A stretch of DNA of 64,000 nucleotides. Source: Helicostylum pulchrum (taxonomy: Eukaryota; Mucoromycota; Mucoromycetes; Mucorales; Mucoraceae). Of the stretch, positions 32,181 to 46,600 are shown piece after piece. How positions within the stretch are numbered: the first letter of the stretch is position 1; every line of letters starts with the position of its first letter. Both the position numbers and the translations under genes were made by a program. The stretch is from assembly GCA_025677825.1 (NCBI GenBank), contig JAIXMO010000011.1, positions 159,001 to 223,000 of the forward strand, written 5' to 3'. The notes beneath the pieces are model-generated. The model did no database searches and was not told the origin of the DNA. It was given only the letters and a program-made list of their open reading frames with translations.

Positions 32181-35100
32181 ATGTCTGAACATGGCTCAAA
32201 TACATCTTTTCCGGAGAAATCTCTAACTAATAGTCCGGAACAAGAGAGTTCGTCTAATTCACCTAATGACAACCAAAAAGTATTTATCCCTTTATTTTAT
32301 CGCTATTTTTTTTTTCCTTTCCTTCTAGGGACACTAACTTTCAAAAAAAAAACTTTTCTTTTTAAGCTGATAGAGGCTAAAACCGCCGTTATTTTGTTCA
32401 AGAACTCGCGACTCAGTACCAAAAATGAATATACACAGTGGTTATTAAAAATGCTGTATCAACCCTGTGCTAGAAAAGATGAAGACGTAAGCTTAAGAAA
32501 AAAAAAAGTTATACCCGTCTTTTTTTTTGACATAAAGTGAGGTATTTTTTTTTATATAGGGAAAAAATGTTTTATACTTGTCTAGAAGCAGAAGAAAGAT
32601 TTGGGCATCAGATTTTTTTATCCATCAAGGTTTGTTTAGTTTTATGTGATTAGATCTATTTTAACGCTTTTTTCTAGACCCTTCCAGAATCGACATTGTA
32701 AATAGACACAAAGACCAATTATATGTAATTACACCAAAAACTACAATCTTGACATTAGCTCAAGATAACCGACTTGTCTATATTATTGATTTAAGTTCCA
32801 GTCTAGCCACTGTAGGAAACACTCGTTCAGATATATTACTATCCGAAGTTTTTGATACGTAAGTAAATTTTATTGATGATTAAAATATAAACAATGACAC
32901 AAAATAAATATATAGGCTCAAGAATTCATTAGAAGGTTTGGTACAACCTTTCTCAATGCAAGTTTCACCAACTGAAAAAGTTGTGGTAATTTTTTTTTTT
33001 AGACAACAACAAAAAGAGATCTTTGCGTAACCAAAATATTTCTATTTAGATTCAACCTTCTTTACGTTTAACAGTAATGGCTGATTGCTCTCAATTTGCT
33101 TCAAATGTCAATGTTATACCTATGCTAGTCGAACACCCAACCATGCGAGTATTTACTCAAAATGTTATTATTAATACAAGCAATATACATATCATCATTC
33201 GAAAACTACGATCGGAATTTCTTGCATTTCAAAACGATACAACACAATTTAGAAAATCAATGAAAAGAAATAGACCCAATATGGGATACGACTTAGACGT
33301 AGGAAACGAAGTAGCACCACCGGGAGGTGTAGGTGTCTTGGACGCCACCTCTTTTTTACAGCATGTGAAACCTAAATCTTATTCTGCAGATTCCACACCT
33401 TTAATGCCAGATAACAACACATCATCAAATCGCTTACATACTTCCTCTTCAGATACAAATATTGCTCAAAAAGGCAAAGAAACGGCGTATCACTCTTCAA
33501 AAAAGGAAGTATGGGGTATAGGTAAATCAGGGGCCAACTTGTCTCGTATTTTACATGCCGGTCATTTCGCTCTCAAGCTATTACCGAAGGAAGGTCGCGC
33601 GCAACTGATATTAATTACAGACGGCGCAATGAAATCCAACGTTCACGATAACACATTTGTACGTCAATTTGCAGAAGAAGATATCACCTGTCATATTATT
33701 CAAATCGGATACGCTAGTAGTTTTGTACCAGGTAGAAATTTTGGGTTTGTACCAGATACGGAGATCCTTCAATTCTTGGCTCGAGCAACCAGTGGTACAT
33801 TTATGTATTCCGAAAAATGTCTCACCAAAGTACCCACCACAAACCACACTGAAGATGCACAAAAGACATACCCTACTGTTCAATTCGTCGATTTAAATAA
33901 GGCTACGCATATATCAACGCCCAATATTTATCATCGTCAATTTTTATTTAGAGAGACAGTATTGACTAGATACCATCATTCCGAATTTATTCTGCAAGCC
34001 GAAAAAGATTCGGGGATACCTCATCGAAGAGATAATTTGGAAGCCAATAATGAATTGAGGGATAGATTTAATTTTCCTTGGGACCCATACGCAAAACCAC
34101 CTGAAGGAGATTGGCGTTTATTAAAGTATAGGGAGTATACTTTACCTTCCGAATTCTCGCATATTATTGCCGCACGTGCGCGTGAGGGTTTTACTTTGCA
34201 ATCCGTTACTTTCGATGATGGTACAGGTTCAAGGTACGACGATTCTGGAATTAATAATTTAGAGGCCCCTGATTTTTCTGCCGTTAGAAAGGAACGCATT
34301 CAGATCGTCATGATGATGCGTTGGCAACCAAATATTTCAATCGAGTATAGAATTCGTGCTACTTGGCTTCCAGCTGTCATCGGTAGTTGTAATTACAAGG
34401 ACCAAGATTTGTTAATGTCTAGCAGTATCTTTTCTCGCGGAAAGGCGCCTCGTGCTGAAATCTTTGTTCGAACCGATGCAGGCTTTGCTCACATGCTACA
34501 AAACTGGGATGTATTCAGAAGAAGGGCTCAAATGATGGGAGTAGTCACCGGTTCCGTTTACTTTGGCGAAACCTATACTGCACCCATGTACTCAAAGATT
34601 GAAAAACTCAGGACGTATCTGGTAGATATTTACGAGAGTGATGAGGTTTTAAAGACAGTCATTGGGTTTCCAAGTAAGTTTTGGATGAGTGTAAACAATA
34701 ATAATAATGATCAAGCTTCCAATTCACGATCGGAAACTCCCAACAGCAGACCGGGATCGGCGCAACAAAAGACGCACTTTATTGATTCGTTTAAAGATTA
34801 TTGGGAGAGAATGAATCATTCAGAAGCCCGAGCAAGAACAAGGTCTTGGTATGACCCAGGGTGTATCGATTTGTTAGTAGGCGATATCTCACCTTACATG
34901 ACGCCAAAGCTAACATCTACATCAAATCAAGATTTTGTATTTAATGTGGAAGAGGATATTTTGTACATGGTAGCCAATGTAAAACAAGTGATGCATGAGT
35001 GGTCTGATTTTGAGGCTAAAGATGGTACATTTGTTAAAATGATGCATAGAATTATGACCAGTCCTGCTACGACGGATGAGCAAAATAAGGATTATTTTAC

Positions 35101-38100
35101 GGCTTCCTTGATCTATCCTCCTTCCTTTTGCGAACTACGTGTGAGACATGAATACGGCCGTTTAATTACTCTACGCTTATTGTTTTTCAATGTCGATATT
35201 CTGGTTAGGAATAGAACAACTGAAAATTTAGTTCATTTATTAAAAACGACTGACGGTACCAAGGCCCCATGCAACATGATTTGTGAGCGTCCTTTCTCTC
35301 GTCTATTAATGAGAGACCCCAAGCATTTCGCTGACGCCGTCATAGAACCTAACCCTGAAACGCCTGGAGGTGAAAGAGCCCTTGGCAGTTTAACTAAAAC
35401 TCATAGTCGAACCAAGGCCTGGTATTTACCTGTAGCCATGTGGTTAACAAGCGAATACATTGTACGCGATTATTTACGACATATGACTTGGTCTTGGCAA
35501 ACTGATAATCACCAAGACGTTTATCATAGAGAGAATAAGATGATGCCTATTCATGATTTGGCATTTCAATTTTTATGTCAAGTTCGGCTTGATCAGGTAA
35601 CGTATAACCGTCGTATACAATAATAACAAATACTAAAAAAAAAGTCAAAAATAGGGTTACCAACTTGTCTCTCCTCGACCGGATAGTACTCATTTCTATC
35701 AAGAAATTCCACTCCCTAACCGAGATGGTAAAACTACCTCACTTTGTGCTATTCAATATTTCGTATGGAAAGATTCTGTGACAGGTAAAATAACAACAGA
35801 ATTATGGATGGAACCTAGCGGAAGCTTTGATTATGACCAGTACGAACTTGTCAAACGTTGGACGTTTGAACCAGATCGAAAAACCATTTCCCAACTTGTT
35901 ACATTCGATCAAATTCATGCAGTGGGCAGGTCGAAGGGAGTAGGTGATTTTAAAGATAAAAAGAAAGGAAGTCAACATACACCAAAATTACCTGATGAGG
36001 ATACGGCTGTTATGATGCTTCCTCAGTTATTCGACGTAGCTTCTGTACTAAGATCCAACAAATTCGTGGTTGCCTCGTTTAAATCGCCTCAGTATAAAAT
36101 GACATCCTTACTTCCCATCAAATTGAAAGCTTTTACACCTACACCTGTACATTTTAATGATAGCTCCAGCTTTCAAGACCATAGTAGTGATCAATCTGGT
36201 AACTCTACTCCTGCTTCAAAAAACAAAGGGTTCTCATCAAAGTCGCATCGCTATCTGCGCCGCCATGCAGCTGCCAGTAATTTAGAGACGCCCGTAATTG
36301 ATTCACCTATACCTATTGAAACACATCGTTTGTTTAGTTTCAGACCTGATGCTCTATTGAACAAAAACAAGGAGGTGATTGCAAAACTGGATGTGATATT
36401 ACAAAACTATGCACTTTTACACTACTTCGTCGAACGCTCTCTCGATTATATTTCTAATGGTGAAATCCTCATGTCTCATCACGATGTCGGTGCAGCATTC
36501 TGGCAAGACTTGAAAGGTGCTCTGCAGTCGGTGGCTAAAGAAGGCGAGATCTCTAGTACTGGCTTGATTCCTGATCTTCGAAAGACACGTTGCTTTGTCA
36601 AAATATTTGACCCTCGCTCGTTTGTTGTTATCCTGTTTCCTAGTTTAGAATCCGTTTCGACAGGTTTACTAAAACTGCAGGAAGAAAGCGAGTCTAATTC
36701 AATTTCAACAATTCAGAAATGTAAATCTTTAGACGTCTTTATGTTCGAATGTGTTCGACAGAAACCCATGAAACCTACAAAGAATGATATGCCTTTTGGT
36801 AACCCGTTGGAAGAAGATAATCGTAGACGTATTGAAAATATAATTGAGGGACATGAAAAGATTTCTATAAAACCTATCAAGTACCTGATTCATGAGTCGG
36901 ATGGTCTGGGTGTTATGCTTAGACCCGAATTGTTTGAAGGCGAGTATAGTACTTGTCAAAGTCAAGCTCAACTTACGGAACGAGTGCTTCGTGTAGCCCA
37001 GGATATTTCTCGTGATTACTCAAACAGTTTTCTGAAGTCGTTTTATACCTGTTTAATGAAGGGGTTTATGGTAGATGAGGACGACCTTAACAAGGTGCTT
37101 GAAGTATGCAATGAGTCTACTATGGATATTGAAATCACCGAGTTTGTAAATGCCATGACTATGCAAAGACAGGAACCCATTAATAGCATTCAAGATTCAG
37201 AAATTCAAGGAAAATTCGACTCTATTTTCCAACAATATTTTGAGCCTGTTCAAACAAAGAGAAATGTTGGATCCAATCTCTTTTTTTACAAGCCGCCATT
37301 TAATAGAAGTGATAGTATTAATTCGCGTCAAGAAAATCTATCATTTGATGACAAAATATCTTACATTGTCAACTTAGTCGCTCATTCTCAGACACCTTTA
37401 CTTATTCGCTTGTATGCAGTTTATAAAAATTGCTTGACCACAAACTCTGAAAACGCTACGTATTCTGAAATTGTTGTTCCAATCACTTCTATCCCAACTT
37501 CATTCTCTGGAAAAATGTCTAACGGAGAAGAATTTGATTTAGAACAGAAAGACCTCGTCATTGACGAAAACTTTCCTCCTAAAACTGGAAATACCAGAGT
37601 CTATCTTCAAATTGTTTGTCTCAATATGTCTCGGTCAGTATTGGACGATTATGTAATTGATGATAATATTTTATCTTCTTCTGCAGAGTAAGAAAATGCA
37701 TGCATATTATGTTGTCGTTGTGGCTAATTTGAATTTTGCTTTTTTTTAAAAAAAATAGAAATTTAGTGCAGTCTATGAAATCACAGCCGGAATGTTTTCA
37801 CTCCCTAAGCCAAGATCAACAAATTGCATTAGCCGAAACTGATTCTCGAGTAAACTGGTTATTGAAAGAAGAAACGATTCACAGTCTTTTAAAGCTCCCT
37901 ACAATCACTGTATCTACGCTTAAATATGTTGAAGAGCAATTACGTGCTCCTACTCCTTATGTATGCTATGAAACGTCCATCACTATACCTTTTCAATTCG
38001 TTAAAAACTATGCCGAAAGTCGAACGGTTTTCATTAATGAACTTGAAAAAGATAGATGCTGTAGACGAAACGAAAAGTATCGATTGAAACGTCTTGGAGA

Positions 38101-41100
38101 TTACTTTTATGTATGTGAAGATTCTATTTACAACATGGGAGAAGAATCATCGTATTCGAATAGCGCTTCACCTATCGTAACCGATAATTCACCTGTATCA
38201 GAGTCTTTGATTGATACCAATTCGAACGACGATTTCTGTGATGGGTTGGGTATCAGTATCACTCAATTTGTTGAAAGAGAAGAGGAGGAAGAAGAGGATG
38301 ACGAGGACAAGTCTCCGGGAACTCCTATGAATAAAAGACCGTTGTACTGGCTTATTTTGATGCCTCACGAAAAATATATTCAAATATACTTTTACAGCAA
38401 GATGCAGACGCTCAACGCTGGATCTGATATACTGAACCCAGTGAAAGAAAAAATCAAAGCGGTCCAAGAGCGTACCAATCGTTTAATTTTGTTAAATTAT
38501 TTACAGGAAACACGTATTTGCAGGTAACTAAAATAAATAATATCACTGCCAAAATACATACTAATTCTATCGTTCATAGTAAATATCTCGAGGCTCCTAG
38601 TGACGATGAAAAATCCAAAGCGTATTCAGATGAAGATGAATCTGAGGAAGACGATGCAAGCGAAGAAACAATCACTTCTCTTAACTCGGTCAATTTTGAA
38701 CCTGGTCAATTTTCTTGTCCATTAGTGTTTACTAAACGATTCCCATTGCACTGGCGATTACAACCCAATGTTGCCATTAAATTTCTTACGACAGATGTGT
38801 TACGTTTATTTACAGTCATTAACAAGCCAAATATGTTTGTTATTGAAAGAGATGAGTCAATTGTATACTGTAAAATATACGAAGAAACTATTGGTGGTGA
38901 CACTGAAGGATCACCAGGAACGGTGTATGGATCACCAGTGCAAACCCTATCTGGGAAGAACACTGAAGATGATACTTTGACATTGGTTGCATGTAATACC
39001 CCTGATACAGCTTCTAAACGTGATTTTAATATGACATCCTCAACTTCGCCCCGAAACCGATCCACCAATAATTCGAGATCTTCTTCAAATGAAAAGCGAG
39101 AGCTTGTTCTTGAGGTTTACGGTATAGATCTTCCTCCTTGGATCGAAAAAGAGTTTGTCAATTTGATTGATAACAGACTTGTTTCCCAAATTACATTAAA
39201 TGAAATACAACAGTACTTTGTTAGAAATTCAACTTCTAAACCAACACCGGCTGTAAGTAAAAAAATAATAACCGTATTATAGCATTATTAAAAATTGATT
39301 TTCTGTAGGATGTCGAATTTATTCTACCTACCAAGAAACCTCCTACACATAGAGAGATGTTGCGTATACCTAGTCTGGTTAATAGCCCGTATATTCTTTT
39401 ACAGTACTTTAAAAAATCTTTACTTGTTGATAATATTCGCCCGTTAACAGGGCCGTATGTAAAAAAAGTCTTAGAAAAATATACCAGTACTGCGTTCTTG
39501 ACAAAAGATTTCGATTCTGTTCAAGATGGCGCTAAGCGCGAATATAAAAGGTATACAAATATATTAGAAATGGTATATCACGTATTTATTTATTTTTTGA
39601 GTAAAGTGCCGACGAAAGAGCTCAAACGATCCACCCGGAAGCTTTCTGTTTCTATTATAATTGTACAAAACGCTTACCCGGTGCTTCGTCTACTTTAGAA
39701 TTATTAGCAGGTCAAGGTATGGCCGGTATATGTTTAACTCTTTTGAACGAATCAGGCGTACCTATTACTTCTATCGTGGAGGATAATAGCTCAGGTGGGA
39801 ATTTTGATCCAGAGGCTATTCACGACTGTCTCGAAGAAGAGTTCCGGGAAGCTACCGTTGGCACTACTTACAATCATATATGGGTAGATATATGGGTTAC
39901 TGGAGGAGTAGATGGAGATGCGCTGATGCATCACATCTATGAATGCTATAGGAGAAGTCTCTGCGATTACTTTATCGAAAAGACAGTAACAATTGATTTG
40001 AGTGCTGCTCTTTCGCTTGACGGTGCCTTACAAAAGGCGGTTTTTGAAAAATCGGAAGGTCGTCTCAGCACTGTGTTAAGAAAGAAATTTATTGAGTCTG
40101 TTCTTTTCATCTTGAGAAAATCATCTGAATTGAAAAATCCTACAGTATACTCTATGGATACCGAAATACAGACTACGCCATGGTGTATGGACGATCTTGT
40201 GCGCTATTTGGACGTTGAGCTTCGAAACATTGACCCAACCCTTAGACCTACTGTAGCTTGGACTTCTTTGGGTAACTCTGTATGGGGAGAGAATGACGAC
40301 ACTGCGTATCCTAATAGTAACTGGGAGTTGTACAGAGGCTTCAAGTACCGTCAGCGTCAAAAGCTAGAAAGTAATATCCGTCTAGTTGCTATTAGTGGAT
40401 TGGACGAGTTTGTTGAAAAGCTAGGAAGCGTTTCAGACGCATTTGTTCATGATAGACGGCCTAGTACTGGAAGTGATGGCTTAAGTAATAAAAGTAGATC
40501 AAGAAGAAGCTCAGGAGACTCTGATAATACTGATGCTAGTCAGAGGAAACTAAAGGTAGAAACTAATGATCATTCGAGAGCTTCCAGCGCACTATCAAGT
40601 TTAGGACTTTTAAGCAAGAATGGACCTCAATTAGATGCTAAAAAGCACTGCTTTATGATTATGACATTAGATGTTCACAGACTTTCTATTTACACTTATA
40701 ACTGGTCAGAATCTGTATCTCAGGATCTCTTCAATGGTCTGTTCCGCGTAGCCAATCGACAAGAAGCACGTAATAAGATCATAACTAATATTTTACATCA
40801 AAAGATGGGTTTGTTTCATCATACAACACCAATGAAAAGTGTTGTCGAACAGTTCTCCACCACTGCTGCACAAACTTCTAGTAAATCTTTATCTTCGAAC
40901 TTGATGTCCGGTAGTACAAGCTACTCCGCCTCAACACCTCTTATTCAGTTAACTTCGCCAAAACTTTCTAAAAAGAATAATAGACAATACGAGACAACAA
41001 ACAAACAAGATTCTACTCCTTCCTCTAGAACCCCTAGTGGCGTTCGACGTAACAATAACAATAATCCTCCGTCTATTAATGCGGGGTCTGTGGCCGTTAG

Positions 41101-43157
41101 TATGCTTGATTTGAAAGATATGATTGCGTTTCCTACAACTGCCCCTTCGCGGGAGGTTTTGAAAACACCGAAAATAGGCGATACAACACCAAATATAAAT
41201 AGTCAGCTGATTGAGCAAGAAAAACATATTGATAGAATTCTTCAAAAATCGTCTATACGAAACGCGGAATTAGATCATGCTTTGATGGATTCGATTACTG
41301 ATTCGGTAGCGGATACCATTCGTAGTAAAGATTTCGATATCTTACGACGTCATGGTCAACCTTTCTTGGAAGCGTTCTTAAGACATGCCAAAATACAATC
41401 TGCTCACCGCAAAGCATTAAAAGTATATTTAAAATGGAGAAAACGTTACGGAGATCCTCAAGCAGAAATCGATTTGACTGAAAGGCTATCTCGTCCCGAG
41501 GTTTCAACAATTATGCGATCTTCTCGAATGCTTCACTTTTGTCGTACACCACTTATATTCTGTGATCCTGAAAAGGATTGGTCCAATTTGTTAGAAGGAT
41601 CTTCGGGAAGAGCTGAAGTTATCGAATGGTTTAAAAATATGGGTAGATCTTTGATGGCAGATTATGCTAAATATCTTGAAGGAGCAGACATGCAGCTGAT
41701 CGACTTCGCCAAATCTGACTCTAGAAATTGCGAAAACCAATCTACACTCATAACATCTAAATTTAGCTTGGGTAAAAAACTGACAGTAGAGTGTCCTCCT
41801 ACCTATTTGTTACGTGTATTTGAAGGTGGATCTATTATTTGCGAAGCTCGATTAACTAGCGTATTTGTTTCTGTGACACTATACACATTACATCGTCAAT
41901 ATGGGAGACTGGATTACAACAGGTTCCGTCATGAATCTAGAATGAAGAAAAGGACAAACTTCAAAAAATTCGAGGAAAATTCTGGCCACTTCAAGCAAAT
42001 GATTCATATAAACTCATTCGTCTATGATTTCCAATTAAATTATATTCAAAAAATGTTGCTCAATCTTTCCAGCGTACCTGCAGATTTGGATATGTTATCT
42101 TTTGTCCGCCGATTTGCTCGCATTAATCAACAACCATCACGCTATTCAAAAGATCGTATTATCCATGGATTTTACCAGTTTGAGGTTGGGAATATGAGTC
42201 AAAGATCATTCTTTGAGAATCTCTTTAAAAATTCCCCTCGACATGGTTTATCGAATGTTTTGTCTAGTAATGGCTCTTCTGCTGCTTCTGTTTCAAGTAC
42301 GGATTTATCTTTTATGGAAAATCATGACCAAGATCAATCAAATTGGAAATACACTTTACTTATGTGCCCACCTATTGATTATAATAATGATGAACAATCG
42401 AATGACGATAACAAGTCACTAACAAGTAAAATAATTATAGAGTATTTTATTCTCGTTGTCTATCAAGGGCATGTATCACCGGATTCTATGACGAAAGCCA
42501 GCTGGATAAAAACTAAAAATACGCCGGGAAATCTATCCCATCTTTCATTTCGAGAAGAAGGTTTAACTTTGTCAGATATTGTCTCCGGCGCTAGAGTAAG
42601 ATTAGATGGAATTGTTTCAGAGGTAATATCATGTAAAATACTAGCTACTAGGTAATAATGGTTTAATAATTTTACATTTTTGATAGGTTATTGTTAGAAA
42701 CAAGCGAGTTCACGACTGGAGTAAACTTTACAATACAGACCTCAGCTTGAAAAAAAATGTTCGTACTGTTCCTGAACATCCTGAATTAGTGCAGCTTATG
42801 AGTGAATTTGATCGTATAGATATTACGGAAGCGGATGATAACATTGCATTAATATTTAATATGAAGCTAGATTGGAATGCTGCGTTGAACACCGTAAAGC
42901 TATTGACAAAAAGTAAATGGAAAGATTTCCATGAAGGAGGCCGTCGCCATTTGTTATTGTATAGCGCAAGATATATGGACTTTATGATTCATTTGAGGGT
43001 TGATTCTGGAAAAAAGGTCCAAGGGTGGTTGGTAAGCCGAGAAAAACGAGCAGATAACACCGAGTTTGAAGGTGCAGAAAGAGAACAAATGGCAAGTCTA
43101 GGCAAAATATTTTATTATTACATGTGGAGAATTATCGCTGGTAGAACATGTATCTAA
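32181..43157 (+). CDS. SZT2: SZT2-like giant protein (KICSTOR complex subunit)
   Basis: In animals SZT2 is the scaffold of KICSTOR, which recruits the GATOR1 GAP to lysosomes and so restrains TORC1 when amino acids are scarce. This gene encodes about 3,390 residues in about a dozen exons; the longest open blocks are 33077-35616, 35657-37688, 37758-38524, 38581-39252 and 39610-42622. Family features by eye: N-terminal LVYIIDLSSSLATVGNTRSD, a von Willebrand-like region (RAQLILITDGAMKSN… and FGFVPDTEILQFLARATSG), EYRIRATWLP, the middle helical block RVNWLLKEETIHSLLKLP, KPNMFVIERDESIVYCKIYE and a C-terminal 'helical' part ending at 43157. A 56-nt intron (38525-38580, TACTAAT branch) restores the frame between two large blocks. 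Yeast has no SZT2; presence in a Mucoromycota-like fungus suggests ancestral KICSTOR. Remaining partners are outside this window. Confidence 0.9.
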
Positions 43158-43618
43158 AAATAAAATAAAAAAGTAATTATTATATAACACATGTCCGTCT
43201 AACATGGTATTGTTGGTGGGTGTACAATATATACTTATTAAAGAAGGAGCAAAAAAGGGAGCTAAAAAAAGTAACAGTAAAGAAAGATTTAATAGGGGAG
43301 AAATATTATAAATACATGTAATAAGGGATGATGAAAAAAATAAGGGATTCGGAATGTACGATTTTTTTTATATAGCGTACTTCTTTATTATTTATTACTG
43401 CTGTAATACGTATATATTGCTTTACCAAACATTGGATAGATTAAAAGAAGTTGATAAATTATATGTGAAAGAGGATATACAACAGGGACATTAAAGTATA
43501 GTTAATAATCCATTCCTGTCCTAAAATTAAATAAAATATAAAATACTTTAATTTCTCTTCTCTTCTTCTTCTTCACATTTTACTTTTTAAAGTTTACCAT
43601 TATCATAAACCCGTAAAA
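43158..43618. promoter_or_regulatory. Spacer between SZT2 and the glucan synthase
   Basis: 461 bp of AT-rich sequence with a CTTCTTCTTC tract just before the FKS start. It presumably holds the SZT2 3' end and the FKS promoter; no specific motif assigned. Confidence 0.45.
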
Positions 43619-46600
43619 ATGACCGGTGATTATTCAGAGAATATTAATAATAATCAACAATACCATTATACTAGTGAGCAGTTACCTAGATTAAATAATG
43701 ACAACGACCAATACCGAAACCCCCATCAGCACCCTCATCAACATCCACAACAACAACATCATCATCATCAACAGCAGCAGTATTATCAACAGCAACATGC
43801 CGTAGACATAGAGCAATACCATTCAACGTATGTTTCTTAACCACAATAAGTTATTATAAATTCATCCCTTAACTCCCCTTATTTTTTATATATATTTATA
43901 GTCAAAGTTCATCTAATGTCTCATCGTCGCCTGGTAATAAATTTAATTTCTTTTTTTTTTGCCAACACTTGCATGTATTAACTCCTTGACTCCTATGTAT
44001 AGCAGGCATTTTTCAGCTTAATAATCACACTCCTTTGCCACAGCATCAATTTGATCAAGATAATCCAACTTCCTATGCACAATACGACGGTTCTTCTGAT
44101 ATGGAATGGGTCGATTCTTCGTCATCAATTAGATATGAATTTCAAGAAAATCAACAACCCCCACCACAGAGCGTAGTAGATGTAGATTTATTTAATAACC
44201 TACGAGGTGATATTCATAGTTCTAGTAGATACCTTCGGTGTGCTCCTTCTACCGAATCTCTAGTAGCTTTATTAGAAGCAAAGCGAACTCGAACTCCAAA
44301 GGGAGTCAACGCTTCATCAGTTCGATCTCCTACCCCTTCTACACCCTTTCCATCAACCCATGATTTATCATCTGAAACACTTGTAAACGGCCCTCATAAC
44401 AGTGTACTTTATCCTGCATGGACAACCGTTGCCCATTTTCAAAATTTACCTTCATTAAAACAAATTCAAGATATCTTTGTATCATTAAAAAACGCTTATG
44501 GGTTCCAGTACGATAGTATGATGAATATGATTGATCACCTTATGGTTATGTTAGACTCTCGCGCTTCTCGTATGACACCGGCTCTAGCTCTTCTAACATT
44601 ACACGCTGATTATATTGGTGGCCCTAACGCTAATTATCGTAAATGGTACTTTGCAGCACAATTAGACTTGGACGACGCTATAGGTGACAAAAATGCTGCT
44701 ACATATGTTGCAGAAAACCAAGAGAATGCGTCTATTGATCAAAACCAGCAACAAACTTTAACAGAGGCAGAAAATAGCTGGAGGTGTAAAATGGAAGAAG
44801 CCTCTGATCTCGATCGTGTTCGACAACTAGCATTATGGCTTATGATATGGGCTGAGGCTTCGGTTATTCGATTTTGTCCAGAGACATTGTGTTTTATATT
44901 TAAATTGGCAGACGATGCAGTTGCAGAAAAATTGAATGGACCCGTGGTGCCGGAAGGACATTATATGGACACTATTATATCACCTCTATACGACTTTGTC
45001 AAGGACCAGGTCTACAGAAACGACAAGTTTAACAACTCAATAAGAAGAGACAGAGATCATGCAAATGTTATTGGCTACGATGATGTGAATCAACTTTTTT
45101 GGTATCCTGAAACTATCTCTCGTTTGGCTCTAAAAGATAAATCAAAGCTTATGGCAATCGCACCTAATTTAAGGTATGATTCTTTGGGTGAAGTGAATTG
45201 GAAAAAGGCATTTCAAAAAACTTTTAAAGAAAAAAGATCTTGGATGCATTTGGCGGTGAATTTTACTCGGATTTGGATCATTCATATTGTTTCTTTTTGG
45301 TATTATATCGCAGCAAACTCTGGTATACTCTATCTTGACAGTAACAAGGATATTGCTGAGGAAGAAACATCCGTTAAAATATCTATGGCTGCTCTAGGAG
45401 GTGCCGTAGCTACGTTATTAGTGATGCTGGGAAGCTTTGTTGAGTATATTTATGTTCCTTTAAATTTTCAAAGAGCAGGAATTTTATCGCGGCGTATGAT
45501 TTTGCTTTTTTTCATACTCATTTTGAACGCTGGCCCATCTGTATATTGTATCAAATTTAATCGATCGGGTAACCTGTCTATGGCCGTAGCTTTAATTCAT
45601 CTTTTTGTCAGTCTAGTTACAAGTATATATTTTGCCATTATCCCCCAGTCTCGCCTCTTCATTCGAGCTTCTAAATCAAAAGACGAGCGCAAAACGCCAG
45701 CAAGTCAAACCTTTACAGCTAGTTTTCCGCATTTGAAAAGAACTGACCGCTTAATATCAATTGGTCTTTGGTCCTGTGTCTTTGGTTGTAAGCTTTTAGA
45801 ATCTTACTTCTTTATTGCTCTTTCCTTCAAGGATCCTCTCAAGGCTATTGCTAACATGAAAGTGCTCGAATGTAAAGATGCTATTACGGGTTCTATTTTA
45901 TGTACTTATATGCCCTCGGTCTCGCTTGTACTTATGTTATTGATGGAGCTAGTATTGTTCTTCTTGGATACTTATCTATGGTACGTTATTTGGAATACTG
46001 TATTTTCAGTAGCGCAATCTTTCTATCTCGGTATTTCCATATGGAGTCCATGGAGAAATATTTTTTCAAGATTACCTAAAAGAATATACGCAAAAATTTT
46101 AGCTGCTTCCGAGCTCGACGTTCAATTGCATCCAAAAGTACTCTGCTCACAAGTATGGAACGCTCTTGTTATTTCAATGTTCCGCGAGCACTTATTATCT
46201 CCTGATCACGTTTCAAAATTACTATATAGACAGGTAATGAAACGACTTTTATTTTTTATTTTTTTTCATTTATTAAATATTATTATTAGGTTCCTGGCAT
46301 CGGAACAGACAAACCTTCTTTGAAGACTCCTAATTTCTTTGTCTCTCAAGAAGATGTTGCATTTAAAACCGAATACTACCCGCAAAAAAGTGAAGCAAGT
46401 CGTCGTATGCAATTTTTCGCACAAAGTCTTACTACACCCATGCCTGAATCGTTACCCATTCCTAATATGCCTACGTTTACAGTAATGACCCCGCATTACG
46501 GAGAAAAGATTATTTTATCTCTTCGAGAAATTATTCGTGAAGAAGATAAAAATGCTCGTTTGACTTTATTAGAATATCTCAAGCAATTACATCCTTTCGA

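Noticed and set aside
38484..38510. Very short 26-nt intron in SZT2 as a way to restore the frame
   Set aside because: The 56-nt intron at 38525-38580 with a TACTAAT branch keeps the conserved ETRIC block, so it fits better.
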